Source: Pseudomonadota bacterium (GTDB lineage Bacteria; Pseudomonadota; Gammaproteobacteria; Burkholderiales; Thiobacillaceae). From it: DNA of 5,257 nt. The stretch lies in contig JAKACL010000057.1 of the NCBI GenBank assembly GCA_021821425.1, positions 7,790 to 13,046 on the forward strand. Direction: 5' to 3'. Under the pieces are notes generated by a model that saw nothing but the letters and a program-made list of their open reading frames with translations, was not told the origin of the DNA and did no database searches. The position numbers and the translations under genes are program-made. Shown here piece after piece: positions 1 through 5,257 of the stretch (its first letter is position 1; each line of letters starts with the position of its first letter).

Positions 1-572
1 CGGCGCGCTTCGGGCACGATGCGCGGGTCGGTGGTGTAGACGCCGTCGACGTCGGTGTAGATCTGGCACTCGTCGGCCTTCAGCGCCGCGGCCAACGCCA
101 CGCCAGTGGTGTCCGAACCGCCGCGGCCCAGCGTGGTGATGTTGCCCTGCTCGTCGACGCCCTGGAAGCCGGCGACCACGACCACGTGGCCGGCATCCAG
201 ATCGGCCCGCATCCGGGCTTCGTCGATGCTGAGGATGCGTGCCTTGGTGTAGGCGGCGTCGGTGAGGATGCGTACCTGCGCGCCGGTGTAGCTCCTGGCC
301 TTCAGGCCCAGATCCTTCAGCGCCATCGCCAGTAGCGCAATCGTGACCTGCTCGCCGGTCGACACCATCATGTCGAGCTCGCGCGGATCGGGGGTTGCCT
401 GGATCTGCTTGGCCAGCGCGATCAGGCGGTTGGTCTCGCCCGACATGGCGGAGAGCACCACCACCACCTGGTGACCGAGCATTTTGAATTTGGCGACGCG
501 TTCCGCCACGGCGCGGATGCGTTCGACGTTGGCGACCGAGGTGCCGCCGTATTTTTGTACGATGAGGGCCAT
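1..572 (-). CDS. lysC: Aspartate kinase (aspartokinase), N-terminal part, cut by window edge
   Basis: Aspartokinase phosphorylates L-aspartate with ATP, the first step towards lysine, threonine, methionine and diaminopimelate; it is cytosolic. I translated the minus strand from the ATG at 572-570 and obtained 190 open codons running off the window. The amino-acid kinase fold signatures are all present: KYGGTS at residues 7-12 (nucleotide/substrate loop), STGEQV at 71-76, GFQG at 135-138, GRGGSDTT at 149-156 and [12 protein letters not shown] at 173-184. Family members are about 400-410 residues, so the rest of the kinase domain and the C-terminal ACT regulatory domains lie outside the window; feedback properties cannot be judged. 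The start is fixed by the standard [10 protein letters not shown] beginning, although no good Shine-Dalgarno precedes it. It lies 50 bp downstream of rlmD in the same direction and may be read from the same transcript. Identification is firm. Confidence 0.96.
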   Translation of the reverse strand, partial: MALIVQKYGGTSVANVERIRAVAERVAKFKMLGHQVVVVLSAMSGETNRLIALAKQIQATPDPRELDMMVSTGEQVTIALLAMALKDLGLKARSYTGAQVRILTDAAYTKARILSIDEARMRADLDAGHVVVVAGFQGVDEQGNITTLGRGGSDTTGVALAAALKADECQIYTDVDGVYTTDPRIVPEAR

Positions 573-622
573 GTTAGGGCTGGGATCTAGGGCTAGGGGC
601 TAAAGACCGGGAGTTTAAAGGA
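573..622 (-). other. rlmD-lysC intergenic spacer with short TAGGGCT-type repeats
   Basis: This 50-bp gap holds three near-identical copies of a short unit, read on the plus strand as TAGGGCT (575-581), TAGGGCT (588-594) and TAGGGGCT (594-601). On the coding (minus) strand this becomes a C-rich leader directly before the lysC ATG, where a purine-rich Shine-Dalgarno would be expected. I see no convincing -35/-10 pair and no terminator hairpin with a T-run. Whether the repeats have a function is unknown; they may be chance. Confidence 0.45.
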
Positions 623-1939
623 TTAGCGCTCGAAAAGCGCGATCGACTCCACATGCGCGGTGTGCGGGAACATGTTGGCGACGCCGGCGGCCATCAGCCG
701 GTAGCCCTTGACGTGCACCAGCACTTCGGCGTCGCGCGCCAGCGTGGCGGGGTCGCACGAAACGTAAACGATGCGTGCGGGTCCGCCCTCGTTTTCTGAT
801 TCAGAACAGCCGGGAAGCGATTTGACAACCTCGATCGCGCCGGAACGCGGCGGGTCGATCAGCAGCTTGTCGAAGCGCCCGAGCGCGGCGAATTTCTCCG
901 GTGTCATCTCGAACAGGTTGTCGACCGCGAAGCGGGCGTTGGGCAGGTGGTTGTGCAGCGCGTTTTCGCGCGCCCGGGCGACCAGCTCGGCGCTGCCTTC
1001 GATGCCGACCACGTCGGCGCCGCGCTTGGCGATCGGCAGGGTGAAGTTGCCCAGGCCGCAGAACAGGTCCGCGATGCGCTCACCCGGCTGCGGATCCAGC
1101 AGCCGCATCGCGCGGCTGACCAGCGCGCGGTTGATGGCCACGTTGACCTGGGTGAAGTCGGTGGGCCGGAACGGCATCACCAGGCCGAATTCCGGCAGGC
1201 TGTAGCTGAGTTCGGGCGCAATGTCAGGCCAGAACGGGCGCACGGTGTCGGGGCCCTTGGCCTGTTCCCACACCTGCACCTGGTGCGTGTCGGCAAACGC
1301 CCGCACGCGGGCGGCATCGTCGTCGGTCCAGGGTTCGAGCAGGCGGAACACCAGCACAGTGACGTGCTCGCCGACGGCCACCTCGATCTGCGGAATGCGG
1401 TCGGCGTTCGACAGCATGCCCATCAGGTCGCGCAGCGGCTGGATCAGCGCCGAGACGTCTGGGGTGAGGACTTCGCAGCTCGCCATGTCGGCGATGTAGC
1501 TGGAACGCTTTTCGCGAAAGCCGACCAGCCCGCCGCCTTTCTTGTCGACCCAGCGTGCCGACAGCCGGGCGCGCGTGCGATAGCCCCAGCTCGGACCGTG
1601 CAGCGCGGACAGCATCACCTCGGGTTCGACCTTGCCGATGCGGGCGAGGTTGTCTTCCAGCACGCGCTGCTTGGCGGCCACCTGTGCGCTGGCTTCCAGG
1701 TGCTGCATCGAGCAGCCGCCGCAGCGGCCGAAGTATTTGCAGCGCGGCTCGGTGCGCTGCGCGCTGGCCCGGAGGATGGCGACGGCGTTGGCCGAGTTGT
1801 ACTTGGCATGCTTGCGGTAAATGGTGATTTCGGCGCGTTCGCCGGGCAGCGCACCGTCGACGAAGGTCACCTTGCCGTCGACGCGCGCGACGCCGTGTCC
1901 CTCATGATCGAGGGACAGGATATCGACCACCAGGCTCAT
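623..1939 (-). CDS. rlmD: 23S rRNA (uracil-1939 C5)-methyltransferase RlmD (RumA)
   Basis: RlmD is an S-adenosylmethionine-dependent enzyme that makes 5-methyluridine in 23S rRNA (U1939 in E. coli numbering). The 438-residue product matches the usual length. A TRAM-type RNA-binding domain occupies about residues 1-58. The [4Fe-4S] ligands are visible as C67, C73 and C76 in the [10 protein letters not shown] motif, plus C155. The methyltransferase core has the SAM motif [12 protein letters not shown] (291-302), FTQVN (262-266), IDPPRSGA (361-368), the catalytic cysteine C395 in [10 protein letters not shown], and the likely general base E431 in PHTAHVES. The uridine-specific family also includes TrmA and RlmC; the TRAM domain plus the cluster spacing favour RlmD. 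The ATG overlaps the upstream exonuclease stop (ATGA), and only a weak GGA precedes it, which suggests translational coupling. A short acidic loop (about 377-386) before the catalytic strand looks lineage-specific. The gene appears intact. Confidence 0.95.
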   Translation of the reverse strand: MSLVVDILSLDHEGHGVARVDGKVTFVDGALPGERAEITIYRKHAKYNSANAVAILRASAQRTEPRCKYFGRCGGCSMQHLEASAQVAAKQRVLEDNLARIGKVEPEVMLSALHGPSWGYRTRARLSARWVDKKGGGLVGFREKRSSYIADMASCEVLTPDVSALIQPLRDLMGMLSNADRIPQIEVAVGEHVTVLVFRLLEPWTDDDAARVRAFADTHQVQVWEQAKGPDTVRPFWPDIAPELSYSLPEFGLVMPFRPTDFTQVNVAINRALVSRAMRLLDPQPGERIADLFCGLGNFTLPIAKRGADVVGIEGSAELVARARENALHNHLPNARFAVDNLFEMTPEKFAALGRFDKLLIDPPRSGAIEVVKSLPGCSESENEGGPARIVYVSCDPATLARDAEVLVHVKGYRLMAAGVANMFPHTAHVESIALFER

Positions 1940-2712
1940 TTCCAGGCCGCCAGAAATTCCTGCCAGTGCGGAGCAGGGTGGGCCTGCACTGTGCTGCGCG
2001 CAAGTTCGATCTCGGCGGCGTAGGCCGCCTCAGTGAGCGTACCGCGCATTTTCTGGAAGCGCAGGTAGACCAGCCAGGTGTTCATCACGTCGGTTTCGCA
2101 GTAATTGCGGATGGCGTCGATTTCCCCTTGCTGGAAGGTCTCGAGCACCTTCGAGCCGTCCATTCCCAGCTTGCCAGGAAAACCGCACAGCCTGGCCATC
2201 TGGTCGAGCGGCGCGTTGGCGCGCGGCTGATACATCGCCAGTACGTCCATCAGATCAAGGTGACGGGTGTGGTAGCGCCCCAGATAGCTGTTCCACTTGA
2301 ACTCCTTGTCGTCGTCGCCCCAGTCCCAGTAGCGCGCGGCTGCCACGCCATGAATCAGCGCGCGGTAATGCAGGACCGGCAGGTCGAAGCCGCCGCCGTT
2401 CCACGAGACGAGTTGCGGAGTGTAGCGCTCGATGCCGTCGTAGAAGCGCTGGATCAGCTCGGCTTCGCTGCTGTCGGGCTCGCCGAGCGACCAGACCTTG
2501 AGCTGGTCGCCGCTTCGTAGGGTGCAGGAAATCGCGACGATGCGGTGCAGATGGTGCGGCATGAAGTCGCTGCCGGTTTTCTGGCGGCGGGCGAGCAGCG
2601 CCATTTCGGCGAGTTCGCCCGCGGGCAACCCCGCTTCGTCGATGCCGTTGACGGCGGCGAAGCCGGCGAGGTCGGGGATTGTTTCAATGTCGAAAACCAG
2701 GGTGGGGTGCAT
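1936..2712 (-). CDS. Predicted 3'-5' exonuclease related to the PolB exonuclease domain (DNA_pol_B_exo2 family)
   Basis: This is a stand-alone DEDD-type exonuclease domain without a polymerase. The family is predicted to remove nucleotides from DNA 3' ends using two metal ions; its physiological role is not established. I prefer the ATG at 2712-2710, giving 258 residues that begin [14 protein letters not shown], the normal family start. The alternative ATG at 2739-2737 adds nine residues (MAVFSRHRA), and that codon lies inside a hairpin stem. Counting from the preferred start, Exo I is FDIET with D8 and E10; Exo II is NGGGFD ending at D110; Exo III is YCETD with Y204 and D208, the YxxxD form. 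All four catalytic acids are therefore present and the enzyme should be active. A conserved [12 protein letters not shown] block lies at about 152-163. Neither start has a clear Shine-Dalgarno. The stop overlaps the rlmD start by 4 bp. The family call is firm; the start is less so. Confidence 0.9.
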   Translation of the reverse strand: MHPTLVFDIETIPDLAGFAAVNGIDEAGLPAGELAEMALLARRQKTGSDFMPHHLHRIVAISCTLRSGDQLKVWSLGEPDSSEAELIQRFYDGIERYTPQLVSWNGGGFDLPVLHYRALIHGVAAARYWDWGDDDKEFKWNSYLGRYHTRHLDLMDVLAMYQPRANAPLDQMARLCGFPGKLGMDGSKVLETFQQGEIDAIRNYCETDVMNTWLVYLRFQKMRGTLTEAAYAAEIELARSTVQAHPAPHWQEFLAAWK

Positions 2713-2718
2713 GGCGCG

Positions 2719-2739
2719 ATGGCGGGAAAAAACCGCCAT
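2719..2739 (-). promoter_or_regulatory. Perfect 7-bp inverted repeat (hairpin) between HDOD gene and exonuclease
   Basis: On the minus strand ATGGCGG (2739-2733) is followed by a 7-nt T-rich loop (TTTTTTC) and the exact complement CCGCCAT (2725-2719). The stem ends 7 nt upstream of the preferred exonuclease ATG, and the alternative ATG at 2739 forms its first three pairs. There is no T-run after the stem in the leftward direction, so it is not a standard intrinsic terminator. It could be a processing or attenuating stem at the end of the HDOD message, or it could limit access to the 2739 start. The function is inference. Confidence 0.45.
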
Positions 2740-2748
2740 TTTACGCGC

Positions 2749-4047
2749 TCAATGCAGGGCTGCGTCGAGCGCCGAGGCCGCGATCATGGCGTCGAGGTAG
2801 GCCACCGAGATCTGGTGCATCGGAAGTTCGAGCTGCCGGGCGTGCCGGGTCAGCGTGTCCACGTCGTTGTTCTCGCAAGCGTAAGTCAGCTGCAGCATCG
2901 CGCCTTCGGGGGAGGGATGGGCGCTCAGCGCGCGGGCGCTGGTCGCCGACAGGCCCAGCCGGCGGATCAGGGTTTCCATCGGCAGCGCCAGCGCATGCGG
3001 CGCAATCGACAGCAGGCCGATTTCGAACGCGGCGGCGGCATTGTCCGACGCCGAACCCAGCCGGGTCACCTTGCCCATGAAGAGTGCGCGCGTGAGGGCG
3101 GTAACGGCATAGTGGCGGCTGGCGTCGGTCGGCGTCTTGCCGGCCAGCGCCAGCAGCGCGGCGATCCGGCTGGCGCGCTGCGACCCCAGCATCACCAACG
3201 CGTGCGCGGCCGATTCGGCGGGCCGGCTGAGGCCGCCCGCCGACGAATTGGCGATGGCGAGGAGGCGCGGCGCCATGTCGGGGTTGAGGCGGAAGAACTG
3301 CACCAGGGTATCGGGCGATTCGCGCAAAGCGATGGCCAGCAGATCCAGCTGCACGGCGTGATCATGGGTGATGATTTCGGCCGGGGGCTGGGTGTCGCCC
3401 GAAAAGAAGCTGCCCTTGAACCAGGCGTTGTCGGGCCAGCGGGCCTGGGTTTGGGCGTGCTGAACCCCGTCCACGATCAGGCGGGCGGACACCTTGGGCG
3501 GTGTCTCGTCGGCATGGTAGTTCAGGTAGCGCCAGGCCCCCGCGCTTTCCTGCACGACCGCATTGCGGCGGTTCAGCGTGGGGCAGAAGGTCAGGCCGGC
3601 ATCCTGCAGGGCCAGCGCGCGACCGAGGTGCTGCTCGTTGTCGATGTCCACGCTCCAGATGACCTGGCGATGATTGATCTGCCGTGGCACGTCGCTGAAC
3701 AGCACACCGGCGCTGATTCGAACCAGCAGCGGAAACTTGCCGCTCAGGCCGCCCTGGGTCAGGGAATAGAGCCCGGTCAGCAGCATGTCCTCTTCCATCT
3801 GGCGCAGCTCGGCCGGCGCGTCGGCGGGCGCGGCGCGACCGCGCAATACCAGCTGATGCGCCACCAGATTGGAGGCTGAGTCGAACAGCGGGTCGAACGA
3901 CAGGAAGCGTGCCCGCAGCGTATCCTCGCGGGCCGGGCTGTTGTTGTCGATGCCCAGCATTTGCGTGACCACCACGGGCTGCTCCGCTTCCCCGGTGTTG
4001 ATGCCGCCGCCGGCGATTTGCGAAGGACGGGGATCGTCTGAGCTCAT
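2749..4047 (-). CDS. HDOD-domain signalling protein with degenerate EAL-like N-terminal domain
   Basis: This 432-residue protein resembles the YuxH-like EAL-HDOD architecture. Residues 1-44 are a low-complexity, probably disordered leader. Residues about 46-218 look like a divergent EAL fold: FDPLFDSASNLVAHQLVLRG (51-70) aligns with the usual opening strand and first catalytic motif, and WFKGSFFSGD (209-218) matches the QGYFF-type end. The catalytic glutamate of ExLxR is replaced by glutamine (Q65), so c-di-GMP hydrolysis is unlikely. Residues about 232-430 form the HDOD part, with LNPDMAPRLLAIANSSAGGL (254-273) followed by a helix ending in ALVMLG (283-288). HDOD is an HD-like helical domain that has lost the HD metal site, and these proteins are thought to act in signalling through protein contacts. 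No membrane segment or signal peptide is seen. An AGGA Shine-Dalgarno (4054-4057 on the plus strand) sits 6 nt before the ATG. It is probably the first gene of the leftward cluster. Confidence 0.85.
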   Translation of the reverse strand: MSSDDPRPSQIAGGGINTGEAEQPVVVTQMLGIDNNSPAREDTLRARFLSFDPLFDSASNLVAHQLVLRGRAAPADAPAELRQMEEDMLLTGLYSLTQGGLSGKFPLLVRISAGVLFSDVPRQINHRQVIWSVDIDNEQHLGRALALQDAGLTFCPTLNRRNAVVQESAGAWRYLNYHADETPPKVSARLIVDGVQHAQTQARWPDNAWFKGSFFSGDTQPPAEIITHDHAVQLDLLAIALRESPDTLVQFFRLNPDMAPRLLAIANSSAGGLSRPAESAAHALVMLGSQRASRIAALLALAGKTPTDASRHYAVTALTRALFMGKVTRLGSASDNAAAAFEIGLLSIAPHALALPMETLIRRLGLSATSARALSAHPSPEGAMLQLTYACENNDVDTLTRHARQLELPMHQISVAYLDAMIAASALDAALH

Positions 4048-4074
4048 GGTGATTCCTGCGAGGATGGTACGATC

Positions 4075-4080
4075 ATTCTA
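4075..4080 (-). promoter_or_regulatory. Putative -10 hexamer (TAGAAT) for the leftward gene cluster
   Basis: On the minus strand this reads TAGAAT, five of six matches to the sigma70 TATAAT consensus. It would place transcription start roughly 20 nt before the HDOD ATG, leaving room for its AGGA site. The -35 partner at 17-bp spacing (TGCCCA) is poor, so the promoter may be weak or activator-dependent. The assignment is by eye only. Confidence 0.4.
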
Positions 4081-4116
4081 GCGCCGAGCGTCATTTTTGG
4101 GCACGTATCCGTCATC

Positions 4117-4128
4117 TTGAATATTCAA
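4117..4128. promoter_or_regulatory. Perfect 12-bp palindrome TTGAATATTCAA, possible operator
   Basis: The sequence TTGAATATTCAA is identical to its own reverse complement. It ends 23 bp before the DUF4139 ATG and overlaps the candidate -10 of that gene, a position suited to a repressor or to a dimeric regulator shared by both divergent genes. The symmetry does not extend beyond 12 bp. No specific regulator can be named from this alone. Confidence 0.4.
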
Positions 4129-4151
4129 TTATTGTCAGGTCAGGAGCCCTC

Positions 4152-5257
4152 ATGAACAAGCACACCCTGTTGACCCCGATTCTCGTCGGGCTGTTCGCCG
4201 CGTCCTTCTCCAGTTGGGCAGCACCGCGCGACGAAGTGGTCAGCACTGCATCCGATCAGCAGAGCGTGGCGGTCACGATCTACAACGACGATCTGGCGCT
4301 GGTGAAGGATACGCGTCGGGTGCGCCTTCCGCGCGACGCCAGCCTGCTGGCGTGGCGCGAGGTGTCGGCGCGGATGCGCCCCGAAACGGCCCAGCTGCGC
4401 AACCTGTCGAATCCCGCCGGCTTTCGGCTGCTGGAACAGAACTTCGACTTCGATCTGCTGACGCCGGAAAAATTGCTTGAAAAATACATCGGACGCGAAA
4501 TCGCGGTGATCCGGGTGAATCCCGCCACCGGCGCGGAGACCCGCGAGGCCGCCACCGTGCTGGCGACCAACGGCGGCGTGGTGCTCCAGTTCGCCGACCG
4601 CGTCGAAACCGGCGTGCCGGGCCGGCTGGCGTTTTCCGGCGTGCCCGACACCCTGCGCGACAAACCCACGCTGGTAATCTCGCTGGTCAATCCGGCGGCC
4701 GGCCTGCAGAACCTGGAGCTGTCCTACTTGACCGGCGGCCTGTCGTGGCGCGCCGACTATGTGGCCGAGCTGAATGCCAGCGACGACCGGCTCGACCTGA
4801 ACGGCTGGGTGACGCTGACCAACCAGAGCGGCGCGGCCTATCCCAACGCCCGCCTTCAGTTGGTGGCAGGCGATCTCAACCGGGTGCGCGAGGCGCAGCC
4901 GCGCGAACTGGCGACGATGGCGGCCAAGGTTGCCGATGCTGCCGAGATGCAGCAGGAATCGCTGTTCGAATATCACCTCTACACGCTGCAGCGCCCCACC
5001 ACGCTGGCGGAAAACCAGACCAAGCAGGTGGCGCTGATGGCCGCCGCGGGGGTGCCGGTGAAGAAGGAATTCCTGCTCGAAGGCGCGAATTATTACTACT
5101 CCGGTCAGCACGCTGAACTGGGGCAAAAAATCAAGGTGGGGGTGTTCGTCGAATTCGACAACACAGGCAACGGCCTCGGCATTCCGCTGCCGCGCGGCGT
5201 GATCCGCCTGTACAAGAAGGACAGCCAGGGCAATGCCCAGTTTGTCGGCGAGGACCG
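4152..5257 (+). CDS. Exported DUF4139-family protein, C-terminus cut by window edge
   Basis: I translated 368 open codons from the ATG at 4152, preceded at 5-nt spacing by a strong AGGAG (4142-4146). Residues 1-23/24 form a Sec signal peptide: a positive start (MNKH), a hydrophobic core (LLTPILVGLFAASF) and an SWA-A cleavage region, so the product is expected in the periplasm or at the outer envelope. From about residue 185 it matches the DUF4139 domain, with YLTGGLSWRADYV (192-204), WVTLTNQSGAAYPNARLQLV (219-238), FEYHLYTLQRPTTLAENQTK (272-291) and the start of a later strand-rich block (RLYKKDSQG, 352-360; FVGED, 364-368). Residues 25-180 are strand-rich and probably form the N-terminal half typical of these proteins. 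DUF4139 also occurs in MuiA-like proteins annotated as mucoidy inhibitors, but the biochemical function is unknown. Full-length relatives are roughly 450-500 residues, so about a quarter is missing here. It is divergent from the HDOD gene. Confidence 0.88.
   Translation, partial: MNKHTLLTPILVGLFAASFSSWAAPRDEVVSTASDQQSVAVTIYNDDLALVKDTRRVRLPRDASLLAWREVSARMRPETAQLRNLSNPAGFRLLEQNFDFDLLTPEKLLEKYIGREIAVIRVNPATGAETREAATVLATNGGVVLQFADRVETGVPGRLAFSGVPDTLRDKPTLVISLVNPAAGLQNLELSYLTGGLSWRADYVAELNASDDRLDLNGWVTLTNQSGAAYPNARLQLVAGDLNRVREAQPRELATMAAKVADAAEMQQESLFEYHLYTLQRPTTLAENQTKQVALMAAAGVPVKKEFLLEGANYYYSGQHAELGQKIKVGVFVEFDNTGNGLGIPLPRGVIRLYKKDSQGNAQFVGED

Larger units (their letters stand above)
4048..4151. 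promoter_or_regulatory. Divergent promoter region between HDOD and DUF4139 genes
   Basis: This 104-bp spacer is the only divergent junction in the window and is noticeably more AT-rich than the coding sequence, so promoters for both directions are expected here. Shine-Dalgarno sites mark each end: AGGA for the leftward gene at 4054-4057 and AGGAG for the rightward gene at 4142-4146. For the rightward gene a weak sigma70-like pair is possible (TTGGGC at 4097-4102 and AATATT at 4120-4125, 17-bp spacing). GTCA-type words recur at 4090, 4111, 4134 and 4139, the last two as a tandem GTCAGGTCAG. No sigma54 consensus is seen. Confidence 0.6.

Noticed and set aside
626..640. Inverted repeat GCGCT-CGAAA-AGCGC at the 3' end of rlmD, as a terminator
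   Set aside because: The stem is only 5 bp, lies within the last codons of rlmD, and has no following T-run in either direction.
947..2023. Plus-strand open frame (358 codons) antisense to rlmD
   Set aside because: The opposite strand carries intact RlmD with all its motifs. This translation is compositionally odd (rich in His, Gln, Val and Ala) and has no domain.
2545..3879. Long plus-strand open frame (444 codons) antisense to the HDOD gene
   Set aside because: It is a shadow of high GC with strong third-position bias: the predicted protein is rich in Gly, Arg, Gln and His, has no recognisable domain, and overlaps the ends of two better-supported genes.
4048..4151. Riboswitch or small RNA gene in the divergent spacer
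   Set aside because: The spacer is short and mostly taken up by promoter and Shine-Dalgarno signals; no known aptamer-like pairing was seen.
4140..5126. Minus-strand open frame (328 codons) opposite the DUF4139 gene
   Set aside because: The plus strand has a signal peptide, a Shine-Dalgarno and DUF4139 motifs. The minus-strand product is a Gly/Arg/His/Gln-rich shadow whose stop falls in the divergent promoter region.

Overview
The window is GC-rich and gene-dense. It carries five protein-coding genes, two of them cut by the window edges, and very little intergenic space. Codon usage has a strong third-position G/C bias. The gene set is aspartokinase, RlmD-type rRNA methyltransferase, a PolB-like exonuclease, an HDOD protein and a DUF4139 secreted protein. 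Together with the protein sequences, this points to a betaproteobacterium, possibly a Thiobacillus/Nitrosomonadales-like lineage. That placement is inference from remembered protein similarity. No rRNA or other taxonomic marker is present.

Layout, right to left on the minus strand: an HDOD-domain signalling protein with a degenerate EAL-like N-terminal half (2749-4047); a predicted 3'-5' exonuclease of the PolB-exonuclease type (1936-2712, or from 2739); rlmD, the 23S rRNA m5U methyltransferase (623-1939); and the N-terminal 190 codons of lysC, aspartate kinase (1-572). All four run in the same direction. The exonuclease stop and rlmD start overlap in an ATGA, and the other gaps are about 36 and 50 bp, so they could be one transcription unit. 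A small perfect hairpin in the HDOD/exonuclease gap may affect expression across that junction.

A 104-bp divergent intergenic region (4048-4151) separates this cluster from a plus-strand gene (4152 to the window end). That gene encodes an exported DUF4139-family protein with a signal peptide and is truncated at its C-terminus. The intergenic region holds a good -10-like hexamer for the leftward cluster, a perfect 12-bp AT-rich palindrome, and a clear Shine-Dalgarno for each divergent gene.

The genes do not form an obvious single pathway: amino-acid biosynthesis (lysC), rRNA modification (rlmD), nucleic-acid processing (exonuclease), signalling (HDOD) and an envelope or periplasmic protein (DUF4139). 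I see no mobile element, CRISPR array, tRNA, rRNA or phage gene. I find no convincing new biological system here. The points most worth a second look are the degenerate EAL-HDOD protein, the hairpin that affects the exonuclease start choice, the palindrome in the divergent promoter region, and the uncharacterised DUF4139 protein.
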